From Arthrobacter pascens (lineage in GTDB: Bacteria; Actinomycetota; Actinomycetes; Actinomycetales; Micrococcaceae): a stretch of DNA of 64,000 nt. The notes below the pieces were generated by a model. It did not search any database. It saw only the letters and a program-made list of their open reading frames with translations, and was not told the DNA's origin. The first letter of the stretch is position 1. The number at the start of each line of letters is the position of its first letter. Shown here piece after piece: positions 35,437 through 45,026 of this stretch. The stretch lies in assembly GCF_030815585.1 (NCBI RefSeq), contig NZ_JAUSWY010000001.1, forward strand, positions 3,472,001 to 3,536,000. The letters are read 5' to 3'. A program made the position numbers and the translations under genes.

Positions 35437-35679
35437 CTACTCAATATCGTCTGTCTCTTCAGTCTCGCGGTACTCTTCGGGGTCAAGTGCGACCACGCGT
35501 TCCTCGGCATCGACGACTACCGGGGCGGGCGGAATGACCACTTCTTCCGCATCCAGGAATTCGTCCTCCGCATCCCAGTCATCTTTCTGAGCCGGCGCGT
35601 CCTCGGCATAGTCATATGCGGGATCGGACTCCACGGCATCGAGGTGCGGCATGTCCGGGTGCTGTCCGGTGGTGCTCAT
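35437..35679 (-). CDS. Small, highly acidic hypothetical protein
   Basis: An 80-residue protein rich in Asp and Glu (for example DAEDEFLDAEEVVIPP and ALDPEEYRETEE). There is no signal peptide, cysteine or membrane segment, and it is probably largely disordered. GGAGGTTCAATC before ATG 35679 is a good ribosome site, supporting a real gene. The 257 bases between this start and the next gene's start contain only the divergent upstream regions. Function unknown. Confidence 0.65.
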   Translation of the reverse strand: MSTTGQHPDMPHLDAVESDPAYDYAEDAPAQKDDWDAEDEFLDAEEVVIPPAPVVVDAEERVVALDPEEYRETEETDDIE

Positions 35680-35936
35680 GATTGAACCTCCGATTGTTCG
35701 CCACTGACGTGCTCTGTTGGCTGTGCGCCGCTAGGCGCCACACCTTCATCACAGCACCGGCGACAGCGGCGGTCAAGAGCCTGCGGGAGCCGCGCCGCCC
35801 AGTCCGGAGCGGTGGGATTTGAGGGAAACCGAAACTCCGGAGTGAGGTTTGCCGGCCAAAAATCGCCGGATTTCCACGGTAAGCTTGCTTTGCAATGGGG
35901 CCGAAAAATCATGCCCTATCAAGCCCAGGAGCCTCC

Positions 35937-37148
35937 GTGTCTCAGCACGCCAAATCAAGCCAGCACGCCAACGCGCGGCCGGCCAATGTCCCGGCGCCTG
36001 ACAATGTCCCAGCGCCTGACAATGTTCCGGGAACAGGAAACGCCACGGCGGATTCCGCTTCCGTCGCCCAGCCCACTGCTGCTGACATCCGGCTCTGGCG
36101 CCAGTACCTGGCGGACGAACGCGCCGAGGCCGCCGTCTATCGCGATCTGGCGCAGAACCGGCAGGGTGAGGAGCGGGAAATCCTACTTGCCCTTGCGGAG
36201 GCCGAGGGACGGCACGAGGCCCACTGGCTGCGGCTCCTGGGCGAGCACGCCGGAAAGTCCCGGTCGGCGTCACTACGCAGCCAGCTCCTGGGCTTCCTCG
36301 CCCGGCATTTCGGCTCCGTATTTGTCCTTGCCCTCGCCCAGCGGGCCGAAGGCCGCTCCCCCTATGCCAAGGACCCGTCGGCCACTCCGGCCATGGCGGC
36401 CGACGAACAGATCCACGAAGAAGTAGTGCGCGGCCTTGCAACCCGGGGCCGGAACCGGCTTGCCGGCACATTCCGTGCCGCAGTCTTCGGCGCCAACGAC
36501 GGCCTGGTCAGCAACCTCTCCCTGGTCATGGGCATGGCCGCCTCCGGCGTGGCCAGCAGCGTGGTGCTGCTGAGCGGTGTGGCGGGCCTGCTGGCCGGTG
36601 CCCTGTCGATGGGAGCCGGCGAGTTTGTCTCCGTGCGCTCCCAGCGCGAGCTTCTGGCAGCCACCCGGCCCACCCAGATCACCTTGGCTGCGGCGCCCAA
36701 GCTGGACATTGAACACAACGAGCTGCTGCTGGTGTACCTGGCACGCGGCATGTCCCATGAGGCCGCCGAGCACCGGGTGGCCGAGCGCATGGGCCTCTTC
36801 GCCTGTGACTGTGATCCCAGCCTGTCGCTCCAGCCGGAGGTGCCGGAGGCCGCGGACCAGCATGAGGCCGTAGGCACGGCGTGGGGCGCGGCGCTCTCCA
36901 GCTTCTGCTTCTTTGCTTCCGGGGCGATCGTTCCCATCCTGCCGTTCCTTTTCGGGCTGACGGGAGCAACCGCGCTTGCCGTGGCAGGCGTGCTGGTCGG
37001 AATGGCGCTGCTGGTGACCGGAGGCATTGTGGGCCTCCTTTCCGGCACGTCGCCGCTGACCCGCGGGTTGCGCCAGCTGGCCATCGGCCTGGGGGCAGCC
37101 GCGGTGACCTATGTGCTGGGGCTGGCCTTCGGCACAGTGGTGGGTTAG
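35937..37148 (+). CDS. Ferritin-like/VIT1 fusion, putative iron or manganese transporter
   Basis: A 403-residue protein. Residues 1-35 are a low-complexity leader with two 6-residue repeats (NVPAPD) encoded by an 18-bp direct repeat at 35985-36020. Residues 40-165 form a ferritin-like/rubrerythrin helical domain with acidic metal-ligand candidates (LADERAEAAVYRDLA and EAEGRHEAHW). The C-terminal part is a CCC1/VIT1 transporter with about five helices (AAVFGANDGLVSNLSLVMG, GALSMGAGEFVSVRSQREL). This layout resembles membrane-bound ferritin A, an iron exporter. GTG 35937 is chosen for AGGAG five bases before it. An upstream ATG at 35895 lacks a ribosome site. Confidence 0.88.
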   Translation: MSQHAKSSQHANARPANVPAPDNVPAPDNVPGTGNATADSASVAQPTAADIRLWRQYLADERAEAAVYRDLAQNRQGEEREILLALAEAEGRHEAHWLRLLGEHAGKSRSASLRSQLLGFLARHFGSVFVLALAQRAEGRSPYAKDPSATPAMAADEQIHEEVVRGLATRGRNRLAGTFRAAVFGANDGLVSNLSLVMGMAASGVASSVVLLSGVAGLLAGALSMGAGEFVSVRSQRELLAATRPTQITLAAAPKLDIEHNELLLVYLARGMSHEAAEHRVAERMGLFACDCDPSLSLQPEVPEAADQHEAVGTAWGAALSSFCFFASGAIVPILPFLFGLTGATALAVAGVLVGMALLVTGGIVGLLSGTSPLTRGLRQLAIGLGAAAVTYVLGLAFGTVVG

Positions 37149-38047
37149 TGGAGGACCTGCCTCCGCGCCACTCGCACCAAGGCGCCCGGAAGCGTGGTGC
37201 CGGACGGCTTATCCGCAACCTGCTGCTGGTTGTAGCCATCGGTGCGGGAGCCTTTGTGGTTGCCGGCCTGGCCTACGGCGATCCCCGCTTGGTGGGATTG
37301 CTAGACGTCCGCATCGGCCCCGGAGCTGGCCAGCCAGGGGCAACCGGTGGGGCGCAGCCACCAGCGGAAGGCCGCCCCGATGCTCCGCCGCCAGGGTTGG
37401 AGGAGGCCGATGCTCCGCTCGCAACGCCGGAACAGCCCCCTTTTGCCAGCGATTCGTACCGGTTCCTGGCGGAGAACAGCGACGGCACTCCGGTGGGTTA
37501 CTCTCCCTGCCGGCCGCTCCACTATGTAATCAACAATGATCTGGTTCCCGCCGACGCCCAGCACCTCATTCCGGAGGCCATCAACACGGTGTCCCTGGCT
37601 ACCGGAATCCGCTTCATCTACGACGGCGCCACCACGGAACAGCCGTCCGGGCAAAGGGCGCCGTACCAGCCGGATTCCTACGGGGACCGGTGGGCTCCCC
37701 TGCTGATCTCCTGGACCACTCCCGAGGCTGCACCCCAGCTCAAGGGCAAGGTCATCGGCACTGGCGGAAGCACCCACTTCAGCTACGACGACGGTCCCAA
37801 GACATTCGTCACCGGCAGCCTGGAGCTGGATGCCCCGCAGATCACCGAAGAACTGCGGCAGCCGGACGGGAAGCTCTACGCCACCGCCGTCATCCTGCAC
37901 GAACTCGGCCACGTCATGGGCCTGGAACATGTGGACGACCCCCGGCAGCTCATGTTCCCTGAGATCGGCACGCCGGAGGGCCTGGCTGTGGGCGACCTCA
38001 ACGGACTGCACGAGCTGGGCAAAGCCCACTGCCGCAAGGACCTGTAG
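37148..38047 (+). CDS. Membrane-anchored matrixin-type zinc metalloprotease
   Basis: A 299-residue protein. After a basic start, one hydrophobic segment (LLLVVAIGAGAFVVAGLAYG) acts as an anchor or signal. A Pro/Ala-rich linker covers about residues 55-100, and then comes the protease domain. The zinc motif HELGHVMGLEH has His251, Glu252, His255 and His261, and is followed by the Met-turn-like RQLMFPEIG. The GTG start overlaps the last base of the VIT1 stop (TAGTG), so the two genes are translationally coupled, although no functional link is known. Confidence 0.85.
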   Translation: MEDLPPRHSHQGARKRGAGRLIRNLLLVVAIGAGAFVVAGLAYGDPRLVGLLDVRIGPGAGQPGATGGAQPPAEGRPDAPPPGLEEADAPLATPEQPPFASDSYRFLAENSDGTPVGYSPCRPLHYVINNDLVPADAQHLIPEAINTVSLATGIRFIYDGATTEQPSGQRAPYQPDSYGDRWAPLLISWTTPEAAPQLKGKVIGTGGSTHFSYDDGPKTFVTGSLELDAPQITEELRQPDGKLYATAVILHELGHVMGLEHVDDPRQLMFPEIGTPEGLAVGDLNGLHELGKAHCRKDL

Positions 38048-38126
38048 CCCTTCCTCCCGATAGGTACCGAGTCGATCACCGCGGACGCGGACAACCATTC
38101 CGCGCCGCCATGCCGGTGCCGTTCCT

Positions 38127-38180
38127 TTGATCGCCCCCCACGCCCTGTTATTATCAAGAGAAAGGCAGTATGTCCTATCA
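38127..38180 (+). promoter_or_regulatory. Promoter and IolR-type operator of the GntR regulator/iolB unit
   Basis: TTGATC (38127-38132) and TATTAT (38149-38154) with a 16-base spacer form a good promoter. TGTCCTATCA at 38171-38180 lies just after the expected start of transcription. It differs at two positions from the TGTCCTGACA sites in front of the inositol operons. The extended reading TGTCCTATCAAGCGGACA also makes an inverted repeat. This suggests autoregulation. Confidence 0.6.
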
Positions 38181-38246
38181 AGCGGACATTTGCCGGACAG
38201 GCGAGGTCGCTTCGCAGCGGGTCGCGCGGCGCAAAGGGAGCATTCC

Positions 38247-38987
38247 ATGGCGGACCAACTCAAGATCAGCATCGACCGCTCTTCGCCGGTGCCCCTGTAC
38301 CACCAGGTGGTGCAAGGCATTGAGGCCGCCATCCACTCGGGGCGGCTGGAACCCGGGAGCCGGCTCGATAACGAGATTGACCTCGCGGCCCGCCTGAATC
38401 TGTCGCGCCCCACCATGCGCAAGGCCATGGACGAACTGGTCCGTTCGGGCCTCCTGGTGCGGAAGCGGGGCGTAGGAACGCAGGTTGTTTCCAGCCAGGT
38501 CAGACGGCCGCTGGAGCTGTCCAGCCTGTTTGATGATCTGAGCAACAACGGGAGCAAACCCACTACGGAGGTGCTGTCCTTCAGCCACGTCGAAGCCGAC
38601 GACGCCACGCGCGAAGCGCTGCATCTTCCGGCGGGTGCCACGGTCTTTCACTTCACCCGCCTTCGGAAAGTGGGCGGCAAGCCTTTGGCCCTGATGGAAA
38701 ACTGGGTGCGCGACGACATCACGGAGATTAACGAGGACCTCCTTTCCAGCCAGGGCCTGTACGGCATCCTGCGCAACGGCGGAGTGAACTTCCGGCTGGC
38801 CACGCAGCGGATGGGCGCCATGGTTGCCAACGAGTACCAGGCCCCGCTTCTGGAAACTACCCCTGGCTCCGCCCTGGTGACCATGGAGCGCACCGCCGTG
38901 GACGACACCGGCAGGAATGTTGAGACAGGCCACCACGTGTACCGCGCCGATTCCTACAGTTTCGAAATGACCCTGGTCCAGCGCTGA
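38247..38987 (+). CDS. GntR/HutC-family regulator, probable inositol repressor
   Basis: A 246-residue regulator. The winged helix lies at residues 10-80 (PLYHQVVQGIEAAIHSGRL, LSRPTMRKAMDELVRSGLLVRKRGVGTQV in part). A UTRA effector domain follows at about 95-240 (FTRLRKVGGKPLALMENWV, DDTGRNVETGHHVYRADSYSF in part). GGGAG stands six bases before ATG 38247. It is followed by iolB on the same strand, and a TGTC-type site lies in its own promoter. This makes it the best candidate for the regulator of all inositol units in the window. The ligand is probably an inositol breakdown product. Confidence 0.85.
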   Translation: MADQLKISIDRSSPVPLYHQVVQGIEAAIHSGRLEPGSRLDNEIDLAARLNLSRPTMRKAMDELVRSGLLVRKRGVGTQVVSSQVRRPLELSSLFDDLSNNGSKPTTEVLSFSHVEADDATREALHLPAGATVFHFTRLRKVGGKPLALMENWVRDDITEINEDLLSSQGLYGILRNGGVNFRLATQRMGAMVANEYQAPLLETTPGSALVTMERTAVDDTGRNVETGHHVYRADSYSFEMTLVQR

Positions 38988-39063
38988 GCGCTGGACCTAA
39001 GCCAGCACTGGATGTTGCCACCGCGCCAGCGGCGGGCGCTAAACGAACGAAAGAGCAAAATCT

Positions 39064-39975
39064 ATGGCCAACTGGGTATATCCGCTGGGTTCCGCCGCCG
39101 AAGGCAGCTGGGACGTTTCCCTGGGAACGTCCGACTCTGCACTGAAAGTGGACGGCTGGGCGCACACGGGGCTGAAGGTTGCGACGCTCGCCGCAGGTGC
39201 CGCCGTCGAACTTCCGACCGCCGGCGAGGAGCGCATTGTGGTTCCGCTGAGCGGATCCTTCACGGCCGCCGTCGACGGCCAGAACTTCCAGCTGGCCGGC
39301 AGGGCCAGCGTCTTCAACGGCCCCAGCGACGTGCTTTATACCGGCACGGAGAAAACCCTCACCATCAGCTCGGCCGACGGCGGCAGGGTTGCCATTGCGA
39401 CCGCTCCGGCCAGGACTTCCTACCCGACCCGGCTTGTGAGTGCTGCCGAAACCCCGGTGGAGCTGCGCGGGGCCGGCAACTGCTCACGCCAAGTGCACAA
39501 TTTCGGCACGCCGGCCGCACTGGAAGCTGACCGTTTCATCGTGTGCGAGGTCATCACGCCGGCGGGCAACTGGTCCTCCTACCCTCCGCATAAGCACGAC
39601 GAGGAAAAGGACGGCGAGACCAGCCTCGAGGAGATCTACTACTTCGAAACCCGGGTTGCGCCCGGCGGCCCGGCGGCACCCTCAGGCGACGACACGCACG
39701 GCGACGCCATCGGCTACCAACGGGTCTACGCCTCCGACGAGCGGCCCATCGATGTCTCGGCGGAAGTCCGCACCGGCGACGTCGTCCTCGTCCCCTACGG
39801 CTGGCACGGGCCCGCCATGGCCGCCCCGGGCTACGACCTGTACTACCTGAACGTGATGGCCGGCCCCGGCCCCGTGCGCGACTGGCTCATCAGCGATGAT
39901 CCACACCACGGCTGGATCCGCCAGACGTGGGAGGGCCAAGACGTGGACCCGCGGCTGCCGTTCGGAACTCAGTAG
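39064..39975 (+). CDS. iolB: 5-deoxy-glucuronate isomerase
   Basis: A 303-residue bicupin that converts 5-deoxy-D-glucuronate to 2-deoxy-5-keto-D-gluconate in inositol catabolism. The family segment SSYPPHKHDE supplies metal-binding histidines, LEEIYYF a glutamate and VPYGWHGP a further histidine, as in KduI/IolB enzymes. The ATG at 39064 follows AAAGAG. It lies 76 bases after the GntR-type regulator, probably in one transcript, and apart from the main iol operon 9-19 kb away. A strong hairpin follows. Confidence 0.94.
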   Translation: MANWVYPLGSAAEGSWDVSLGTSDSALKVDGWAHTGLKVATLAAGAAVELPTAGEERIVVPLSGSFTAAVDGQNFQLAGRASVFNGPSDVLYTGTEKTLTISSADGGRVAIATAPARTSYPTRLVSAAETPVELRGAGNCSRQVHNFGTPAALEADRFIVCEVITPAGNWSSYPPHKHDEEKDGETSLEEIYYFETRVAPGGPAAPSGDDTHGDAIGYQRVYASDERPIDVSAEVRTGDVVLVPYGWHGPAMAAPGYDLYYLNVMAGPGPVRDWLISDDPHHGWIRQTWEGQDVDPRLPFGTQ

Positions 39976-39994
39976 TCCCCAGCAGATACAGACA

Positions 39995-40030
39995 CTGATG
40001 CCCCTCACCGCACACGGTGAGGGGCATCAG
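39995..40030. terminator. Bidirectional terminator between iolB and the transporter operon
   Basis: A perfect 16-bp stem (CTGATGCCCCTCACCG and complement) with loop CACA. It lies 19 bases after the iolB stop and 17 bases beyond the 3' end of the convergent operon. Confidence 0.88.
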
Positions 40031-40047
40031 CCCTATTCGGACGACTT

Positions 40048-41082
40048 TTAGCTTGACACTCTCTGGGCCACACGAATGGGCACGCCTGTGGCCAGGGACT
40101 CCTGGGCGGCGTCCGCCACCCGGGAAGCCGCCAGCGCGTCCTCCGGTGTGCAGGGATTATCGCGCCGGCCCAGGATCAGCTCCACAAAGGCCGCCATCTC
40201 GGAGCGGTAGGCAGCATCGAACCTTTCGGCGAAGGTCCGGTGCGGTTCCCCAGCAGGAAAACCGATGCCGGCTTCGGCCGAGGCCATCGCCGTTTTGTCA
40301 TCAAGCCCCACCATCAGCGATCGGCGGGACCCTTGGATTTCCAGGCGGACATCATGGCCCGCCCCGTTGTAACGGGTGGCGGAGACGGTACCGACAGTCC
40401 CGTCGTCGAACGTCACCAGTGCCAGGGCGGTGTCCACGTCCCCTGCTGCACCGATGGCCGGATCCCCGTTGTTGGAGCCCTTCGCGTACACCTCGACGAT
40501 CTCCCGGCCGGTCAGCCAGCGGAGGATGTCGAAATCGTGGACGGAGCAGTCCCGGAACAGGCCGCCCGAGCTGGCCAGGAATTCCACCGGCGGCGGCACC
40601 ATGTCGCACGTGACCGCCCGCAGCGAGTGGATCCAGCCCAGCTCCCCCGCCTGGTAGGCCCGCCGGGCCTCCTGGTAGCCGTGGTCAAAGCGGCGCTGGT
40701 GGCCGATCTGCACCACGCCCTGCCGGTCGTGGATGTACTCCAGGACCGGCAATGCATCCGCCACGTCCAAAGCCACGGGCTTTTCGCAGAAGACCGGGAT
40801 TCCGGCGTCGACCCCTGCCGTGATCAGCTCAGGGTGCGTGCCGGTGCCGGTGGCAACCACCAGGCCGTCCAGCCCGGACGCCAGAAGCTCGTCCACCGAC
40901 GGGAGGAACTCTGCCCCGAGGCCAGACGCGACGGTCCTGGCATGCTCTTCGGCGACGTCCGTCAGCCGGAGCCGGACGTTGACGCCCTCAGGGTTGAGGG
41001 CCCCGTTGAGGGCGGCGATGTTATTGGCGTGCATCACGCCGATCCGCCCCACTCCCACCAGGCCCAGAACGACGTCTTTCAC
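40048..41082 (-). CDS. Gfo/Idh/MocA oxidoreductase, inositol 2-dehydrogenase-like
   Basis: A 344-residue NAD(P)-dependent dehydrogenase. The N-terminal Rossmann motif is GLVGVGRIGVMHANN and the family motif FCEKPVAL holds the catalytic Lys. A GHQRRFDHGY segment and the HDFDILRWLTG substrate-site helix follow. GTG 41082 follows GGAGG by 7 bases and overlaps the preceding stop as GTGA. It is the last gene of the inositol-type ABC operon, so it probably oxidises an inositol isomer or a related polyol. Paralogues lie at 41864 and 49893. Confidence 0.88.
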   Translation of the reverse strand: MKDVVLGLVGVGRIGVMHANNIAALNGALNPEGVNVRLRLTDVAEEHARTVASGLGAEFLPSVDELLASGLDGLVVATGTGTHPELITAGVDAGIPVFCEKPVALDVADALPVLEYIHDRQGVVQIGHQRRFDHGYQEARRAYQAGELGWIHSLRAVTCDMVPPPVEFLASSGGLFRDCSVHDFDILRWLTGREIVEVYAKGSNNGDPAIGAAGDVDTALALVTFDDGTVGTVSATRYNGAGHDVRLEIQGSRRSLMVGLDDKTAMASAEAGIGFPAGEPHRTFAERFDAAYRSEMAAFVELILGRRDNPCTPEDALAASRVADAAQESLATGVPIRVAQRVSS

Positions 41083-41864
41083 AGTTTGTCCTCCGCATAG
41101 ACCGTGAAGGCGGCACGGAAGGCGTCCAGGGCCGAGTGGCTCCCGCCCCTGGCCCAGGCTTCCATGCCCACGGTTCCCTCGTAGCCGGCCTCCGCGAGCG
41201 CCTTGGCGACGGCCGCGTAATTGATTTCCCCTGTTCCGGGTTCGCACCGGCCCGGGACGTCAGCCACCTGGATTTCGCCGATGTAGGGCAGGGCCGTCCG
41301 CACCAGCTCAATGAGGTTCCCCTCCCCGAGCTGCGCGTGGTACAGGTCCAGCATCAGCTTGGCGTGGGGGTGCCCGGCAGCCTCCACCAGGGCCAGCGTG
41401 TCCTTGGCGCGTGCCAGCGGAATGCCTGGGTGGTCAAGGATGGTGTTGAGGTTCTCGAGGCAGAACGTCACGCCGTGTTTTTCGCCCAGCCTGCCGAGGC
41501 GTTCCAGGGTCCGGGCACCGGTGCTCCACATCCCGCCGGTGGAACGGTACACGGGGCGGGCGGCGTGGCCGTCAATGAGTTCTGCAGGGTGCACCACCAT
41601 GCGGCTGACGCCGAGTTCCAGGGCGGCGGGGATCAGCGATTCCGCCGTCCGCACCACGTCATCGGCAGTGTCGGGGTCCACCAGGCTGCCTGAGGTGTAC
41701 CCCGTCATGGAGGAAAACACTGCACCCGTGGCCTTGAGCGCACTGATGTCCTTGGTCCGGGAATCCCACAGCTCCACATCAAAGCCGGACTCGTGGATCC
41801 GGCGCACGCGTTCCACAAACGGAAGGTCCGTAAAGACCATCTCCGCGCAAACGGCCAGACGCAT
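41079..41864 (-). CDS. TIM-barrel isomerase, hydroxypyruvate isomerase-like
   Basis: A 261-residue xylose-isomerase-like TIM-barrel protein. Visible features are RLAVCAEMVFTDLPF at the start, the metal-ligand strands CLENLNT and LMLDLYHAQ, IGEIQVADVPGR, and GTVGMEAWARGG near the end. This order matches the hydroxypyruvate isomerase (Hyi) and IolI groups. The start ATG 41864 overlaps the previous stop by one base (TGATG). Its place between two dehydrogenases suggests that it isomerises their keto products, such as an inosose. Confidence 0.82.
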   Translation of the reverse strand: MRLAVCAEMVFTDLPFVERVRRIHESGFDVELWDSRTKDISALKATGAVFSSMTGYTSGSLVDPDTADDVVRTAESLIPAALELGVSRMVVHPAELIDGHAARPVYRSTGGMWSTGARTLERLGRLGEKHGVTFCLENLNTILDHPGIPLARAKDTLALVEAAGHPHAKLMLDLYHAQLGEGNLIELVRTALPYIGEIQVADVPGRCEPGTGEINYAAVAKALAEAGYEGTVGMEAWARGGSHSALDAFRAAFTVYAEDKL

Positions 41865-42949
41865 CAGACGGCTGCCGTCTCGTTGACCGCAACCGGAGCG
41901 CCGCGCTTGACCGATTCGATGCACGCCAGCGCCATGGCCAGCGCCCGGCGGGCATCGGCAGCACCGGGGGTCAGGGAGAAATCGGACGACGACGGCACGC
42001 CGTCGCGCCGGGCACGGACCGCACCGGCGAAGTCGACAAGTTCGTCCGTGTACGCCTGGCGGAAGAGCTCCACATTAAGCCGCGGGGTGTCGGCGGACAG
42101 TCCCTCCGCCGTGTACCGGCGTGCCGCCGTTTCCGTGGCGCGGCCGGCCTGGACCATGCCTTTGGAACCGAAGACTTCGCCGCGGATGTCGTACCCGTAC
42201 AGTGCGCTGAAGTTTGCTTCGGCCACGGCCACGGCACCGTTGCTGTAGCGGATGGTCACCACTGCGGTGTCCAGGAACCCCTGGTCGCGCAGGGAGGGTT
42301 CCACGAGCGCGTCCGCCACGGCGTAGACCTGCACGGGCTCGGCACCTTCGTTGAACCAGTTGAGGGTGTCAAAATCATGGATGAGGGTCTCCAGGAAGAT
42401 GGTCCATGCCGGGACCCTGGCCGCGTTCGGGATGCTTCCGGTCCCGGGATCGCGCGTCAGCGAGCGCAGGAGCTGCGGCGTTCCGGCGATGCCTGCGGCC
42501 AGGTCCTTCTTGGCGGCCAGGAAGTCATCGGCGTAGCGCCGGTTGAAGCCGATCTGGAAGTGCACGCCGGCCTCTTCCACCGCTGCGAGCGCAGCGTCGA
42601 GTTCGTCGAGCCCCTGGCCCGCCGGCTTCTCGCAGAAAACGTGCTTGCCGGCGGCCGCGGCCTGTGCGATCAGTGAGGAGTGGAAGCGTGCGGGGCTGGC
42701 GATCACCACCGCATCGATCTCCGAATCGGCCAGGATGTCTTCTGCGTTGGCCGTCACCTTTGCCGTGCCCAGCGCCTGGGCAAGGGCCTGCGCGGATTCC
42801 GCATTGGGATCGGCGATGGCCGCCAGGACTGCGCCCGGGACGCGGCGGGCGATGCTATCGGCATGGAACGCCCCCATCCAGCCGGAGCCGATGAGCCCGA
42901 TCCGTACGGGCAGGACGACGTCGGACGGATTGCGGTTGAGATAAGCCAA
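41864..42949 (-). CDS. Gfo/Idh/MocA oxidoreductase, inositol dehydrogenase-like
   Basis: A 361-residue NAD(P)-dependent dehydrogenase. Rossmann motif: RIGLIGSGWMGAFHADSI. Catalytic lysine motif: HVFCEKPAGQGLDEL. Substrate site: QIGFNRRYADDFLAAKK and ETLIHDFDTLNWF, resembling IolG and IolW enzymes. It is transcribed after the ABC transporter ATPase gene with a 31-base gap. It may handle myo-, scyllo- or chiro-inositol; the exact isomer cannot be read from sequence. Confidence 0.88.
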   Translation of the reverse strand: MAYLNRNPSDVVLPVRIGLIGSGWMGAFHADSIARRVPGAVLAAIADPNAESAQALAQALGTAKVTANAEDILADSEIDAVVIASPARFHSSLIAQAAAAGKHVFCEKPAGQGLDELDAALAAVEEAGVHFQIGFNRRYADDFLAAKKDLAAGIAGTPQLLRSLTRDPGTGSIPNAARVPAWTIFLETLIHDFDTLNWFNEGAEPVQVYAVADALVEPSLRDQGFLDTAVVTIRYSNGAVAVAEANFSALYGYDIRGEVFGSKGMVQAGRATETAARRYTAEGLSADTPRLNVELFRQAYTDELVDFAGAVRARRDGVPSSSDFSLTPGAADARRALAMALACIESVKRGAPVAVNETAAV

Positions 42950-42980
42950 GGGCTTGTCCTTTCAGGAAATGGGACGGCAG

Positions 42981-43898
42981 TTACTGGCGGGTGTTGCCGG
43001 CGGTTTGTGCCACCCCGGCCACTTCGCTCTTAACTTCGGCAACGACGTCCTTGTGGCCGCCCAGCTGTTCGAGCTCGTGGGCGAGTTCGGCGAGTTCCGC
43101 GCCGCCGGCCATCTGGGCAGTCAGCTCGTCGAGGGTGATGTCCTTCTTGTCGTAGTAGCCGATCGACTTGCCGCGCTTGAGCAGCAGGAACCGGTCCCCG
43201 ACAGGGAAGGCGTGGTGCGGGTTGTGGGTGATGAAGATGACCCCGAGGCCGCGGTCGCGGGCCTGGAGGATGTACCGCAGGACCACGCCGGACTGCTTGA
43301 CGCCGAGTGCCGCCGTCGGCTCATCCAGGATCAGCACCTTGGCACCGAAGTACACGGCGCGGGCGATCGCGACACACTGGCGTTCACCGCCGGAGAGCTG
43401 GCCGATGGGCTGCTCCACATCGCGGAGGTCGATGCCCATCTCGGCGAGCTCCTTGAGCGTGATGGCTTTCATCTTCTCGACGTCCAGGCTCCTGAACGGG
43501 CCAAAACCACTGGTCAGCTCCGAGCCGAGGAAGAAGTTCCGCCAGATCGGCATCAGCGGTACAACAGCGAGGTCCTGGTAGACGGTGGCGATTCCGGCGT
43601 CGAGCGCGTCACGGGGCGAGGTGAATTTCCGTTCCTCGCCCATGATGTTCAGGACCCCGGCGTCGTGCTGGTGCAGGCCGGCGATGATCTTGATCAGCGT
43701 GGACTTGCCCGCACCGTTATCACCCAGGACACAGGTGACGCGGCCGTTGTCCACGGCCATGGTGACATCGCTCAACGCGAGGATGTTGCCGTAGTTTTTC
43801 CCCACCTTGGTCAACGAGAGCAGGTGCACGGGGGTGTGGGTCAGCGGGTCCGTCTCGTTCCGGAGCAGTGTGGTTTGGTCGATTTCTTTGGCATTCAT
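42981..43898 (-). CDS. Sugar/inositol ABC transporter ATPase, single domain (FrcA-like)
   Basis: A 305-residue ATPase with one complete nucleotide-binding domain: Walker [11 protein letters not shown], signature [16 protein letters not shown], Walker [13 protein letters not shown] and switch His in [13 protein letters not shown]2 transporters usually have a double ATPase of about 500 residues (RbsA). The single-domain form matches FrcA of the fructose/inositol type. ATG 43898 follows GGAG. It lies 14 bases after the permease gene. It should drive uptake of the substrate captured by the lipoprotein at 45027. Confidence 0.92.
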   Translation of the reverse strand: MNAKEIDQTTLLRNETDPLTHTPVHLLSLTKVGKNYGNILALSDVTMAVDNGRVTCVLGDNGAGKSTLIKIIAGLHQHDAGVLNIMGEERKFTSPRDALDAGIATVYQDLAVVPLMPIWRNFFLGSELTSGFGPFRSLDVEKMKAITLKELAEMGIDLRDVEQPIGQLSGGERQCVAIARAVYFGAKVLILDEPTAALGVKQSGVVLRYILQARDRGLGVIFITHNPHHAFPVGDRFLLLKRGKSIGYYDKKDITLDELTAQMAGGAELAELAHELEQLGGHKDVVAEVKSEVAGVAQTAGNTRQ

Positions 43899-43912
43899 GT
43901 TCTCCGGGCCCT

Positions 43913-44953
43913 TTACTTGAGTTCCGCGCGGCGCTTGACGATGAGGTTGACGATGGTGGCCAGCAGCAGCATCAGGCCCAGGAAGAACTTGAACCAGTCC
44001 GGGTTCCACTGCGCGTAGACGATGCCCTTGTTGGCCATGCCGAAGATGAACGCGCCGATCGCCCCGCCCACGGCCGAGCCGTAGCCGCCGGTGAGAAGGC
44101 AGCCGCCGATGACCGCGGCGATGATGTAGAGGAACTCGTTGCCAACTCCCTCACCGGACTGCACGGTGTTGAAGGCGAAGAGGTTGTGCATGCCCAGGAT
44201 CCAGCCGCAGAAACCGACAGCCATGAACAGGCCGATCTTGGTCTTGGTGACGGGCACACCCACGGCGCGGGCCGCGTTGGCGTCGCCGCCGGCGGCGAAG
44301 ATCCAGTTGCCCACCTTGGTGCGCAGCAGGACCCAGGAAGCCACGATCACCAGGGCGATCCAGACGAACACCGTGATGCTGACGTCGATGCCGCCGATCT
44401 TGATGGTCGAGGCGAACAGCACGCGGGCGGCGTCGAAACCGTCGAGGTCGGACACCGAGGGGGTTGCCACCGCCCCGCCGATCATGCGGGTCAGGCCGAG
44501 GTTGAGGCCGGCAAGCATCAGGAAGGATGCCAGCGTGACGATGAAGCTGGGGAGTTTTGTTTTGACGAGGATCCAGCCGTTGATGAACCCGATGCCCAGG
44601 GACACTACGAGCGCGAAGGCAACTCCGACCCAGATATTTGTGCTGAAGTACCAGCTGAACATGGAGGCTGAGAGGGCTGAGGTGATGACTGCGACGCCGG
44701 TGGAGAGGTCAAATTCGCCACCGATCATCAGCAGGGCCACGCCCACGGCCATGATCCCGATGGTGGAGCTGCCGTACAGCACGGTTGCCAGGGAACCGGG
44801 CTGCAGGAAGACGGGGGCGATGGCGGCAAAGAATACGAAAAGTACCAGAGCGCCGACGAGGGCGCCTATTTCGGGGCGCAACAGCAATTTTTGGATGGTA
44901 TTTCGGGTGCGGACGCGCTCATCTGAGGTGGCGGTTAGGACAGCATTGGCCAT
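43913..44953 (-). CDS. Sugar/inositol ABC transporter permease (CUT2/RbsC type)
   Basis: A 346-residue membrane protein with about ten helices. The characteristic [11 protein letters not shown] and [22 protein letters not shown] (in part) segments of RbsC-like permeases are present. AAGGAG precedes ATG 44953 at good spacing. It works with the single-domain ATPase and the binding lipoprotein in the same operon. Confidence 0.93.
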   Translation of the reverse strand: MANAVLTATSDERVRTRNTIQKLLLRPEIGALVGALVLFVFFAAIAPVFLQPGSLATVLYGSSTIGIMAVGVALLMIGGEFDLSTGVAVITSALSASMFSWYFSTNIWVGVAFALVVSLGIGFINGWILVKTKLPSFIVTLASFLMLAGLNLGLTRMIGGAVATPSVSDLDGFDAARVLFASTIKIGGIDVSITVFVWIALVIVASWVLLRTKVGNWIFAAGGDANAARAVGVPVTKTKIGLFMAVGFCGWILGMHNLFAFNTVQSGEGVGNEFLYIIAAVIGGCLLTGGYGSAVGGAIGAFIFGMANKGIVYAQWNPDWFKFFLGLMLLLATIVNLIVKRRAELK

Positions 44954-45026
44954 GATTACTAAACTCCTTTGTCTTGGGATGCCGGGCCGGTGCAGGCGCC
45001 CGGCATCCCGACAGTTTTGTTGAGGG

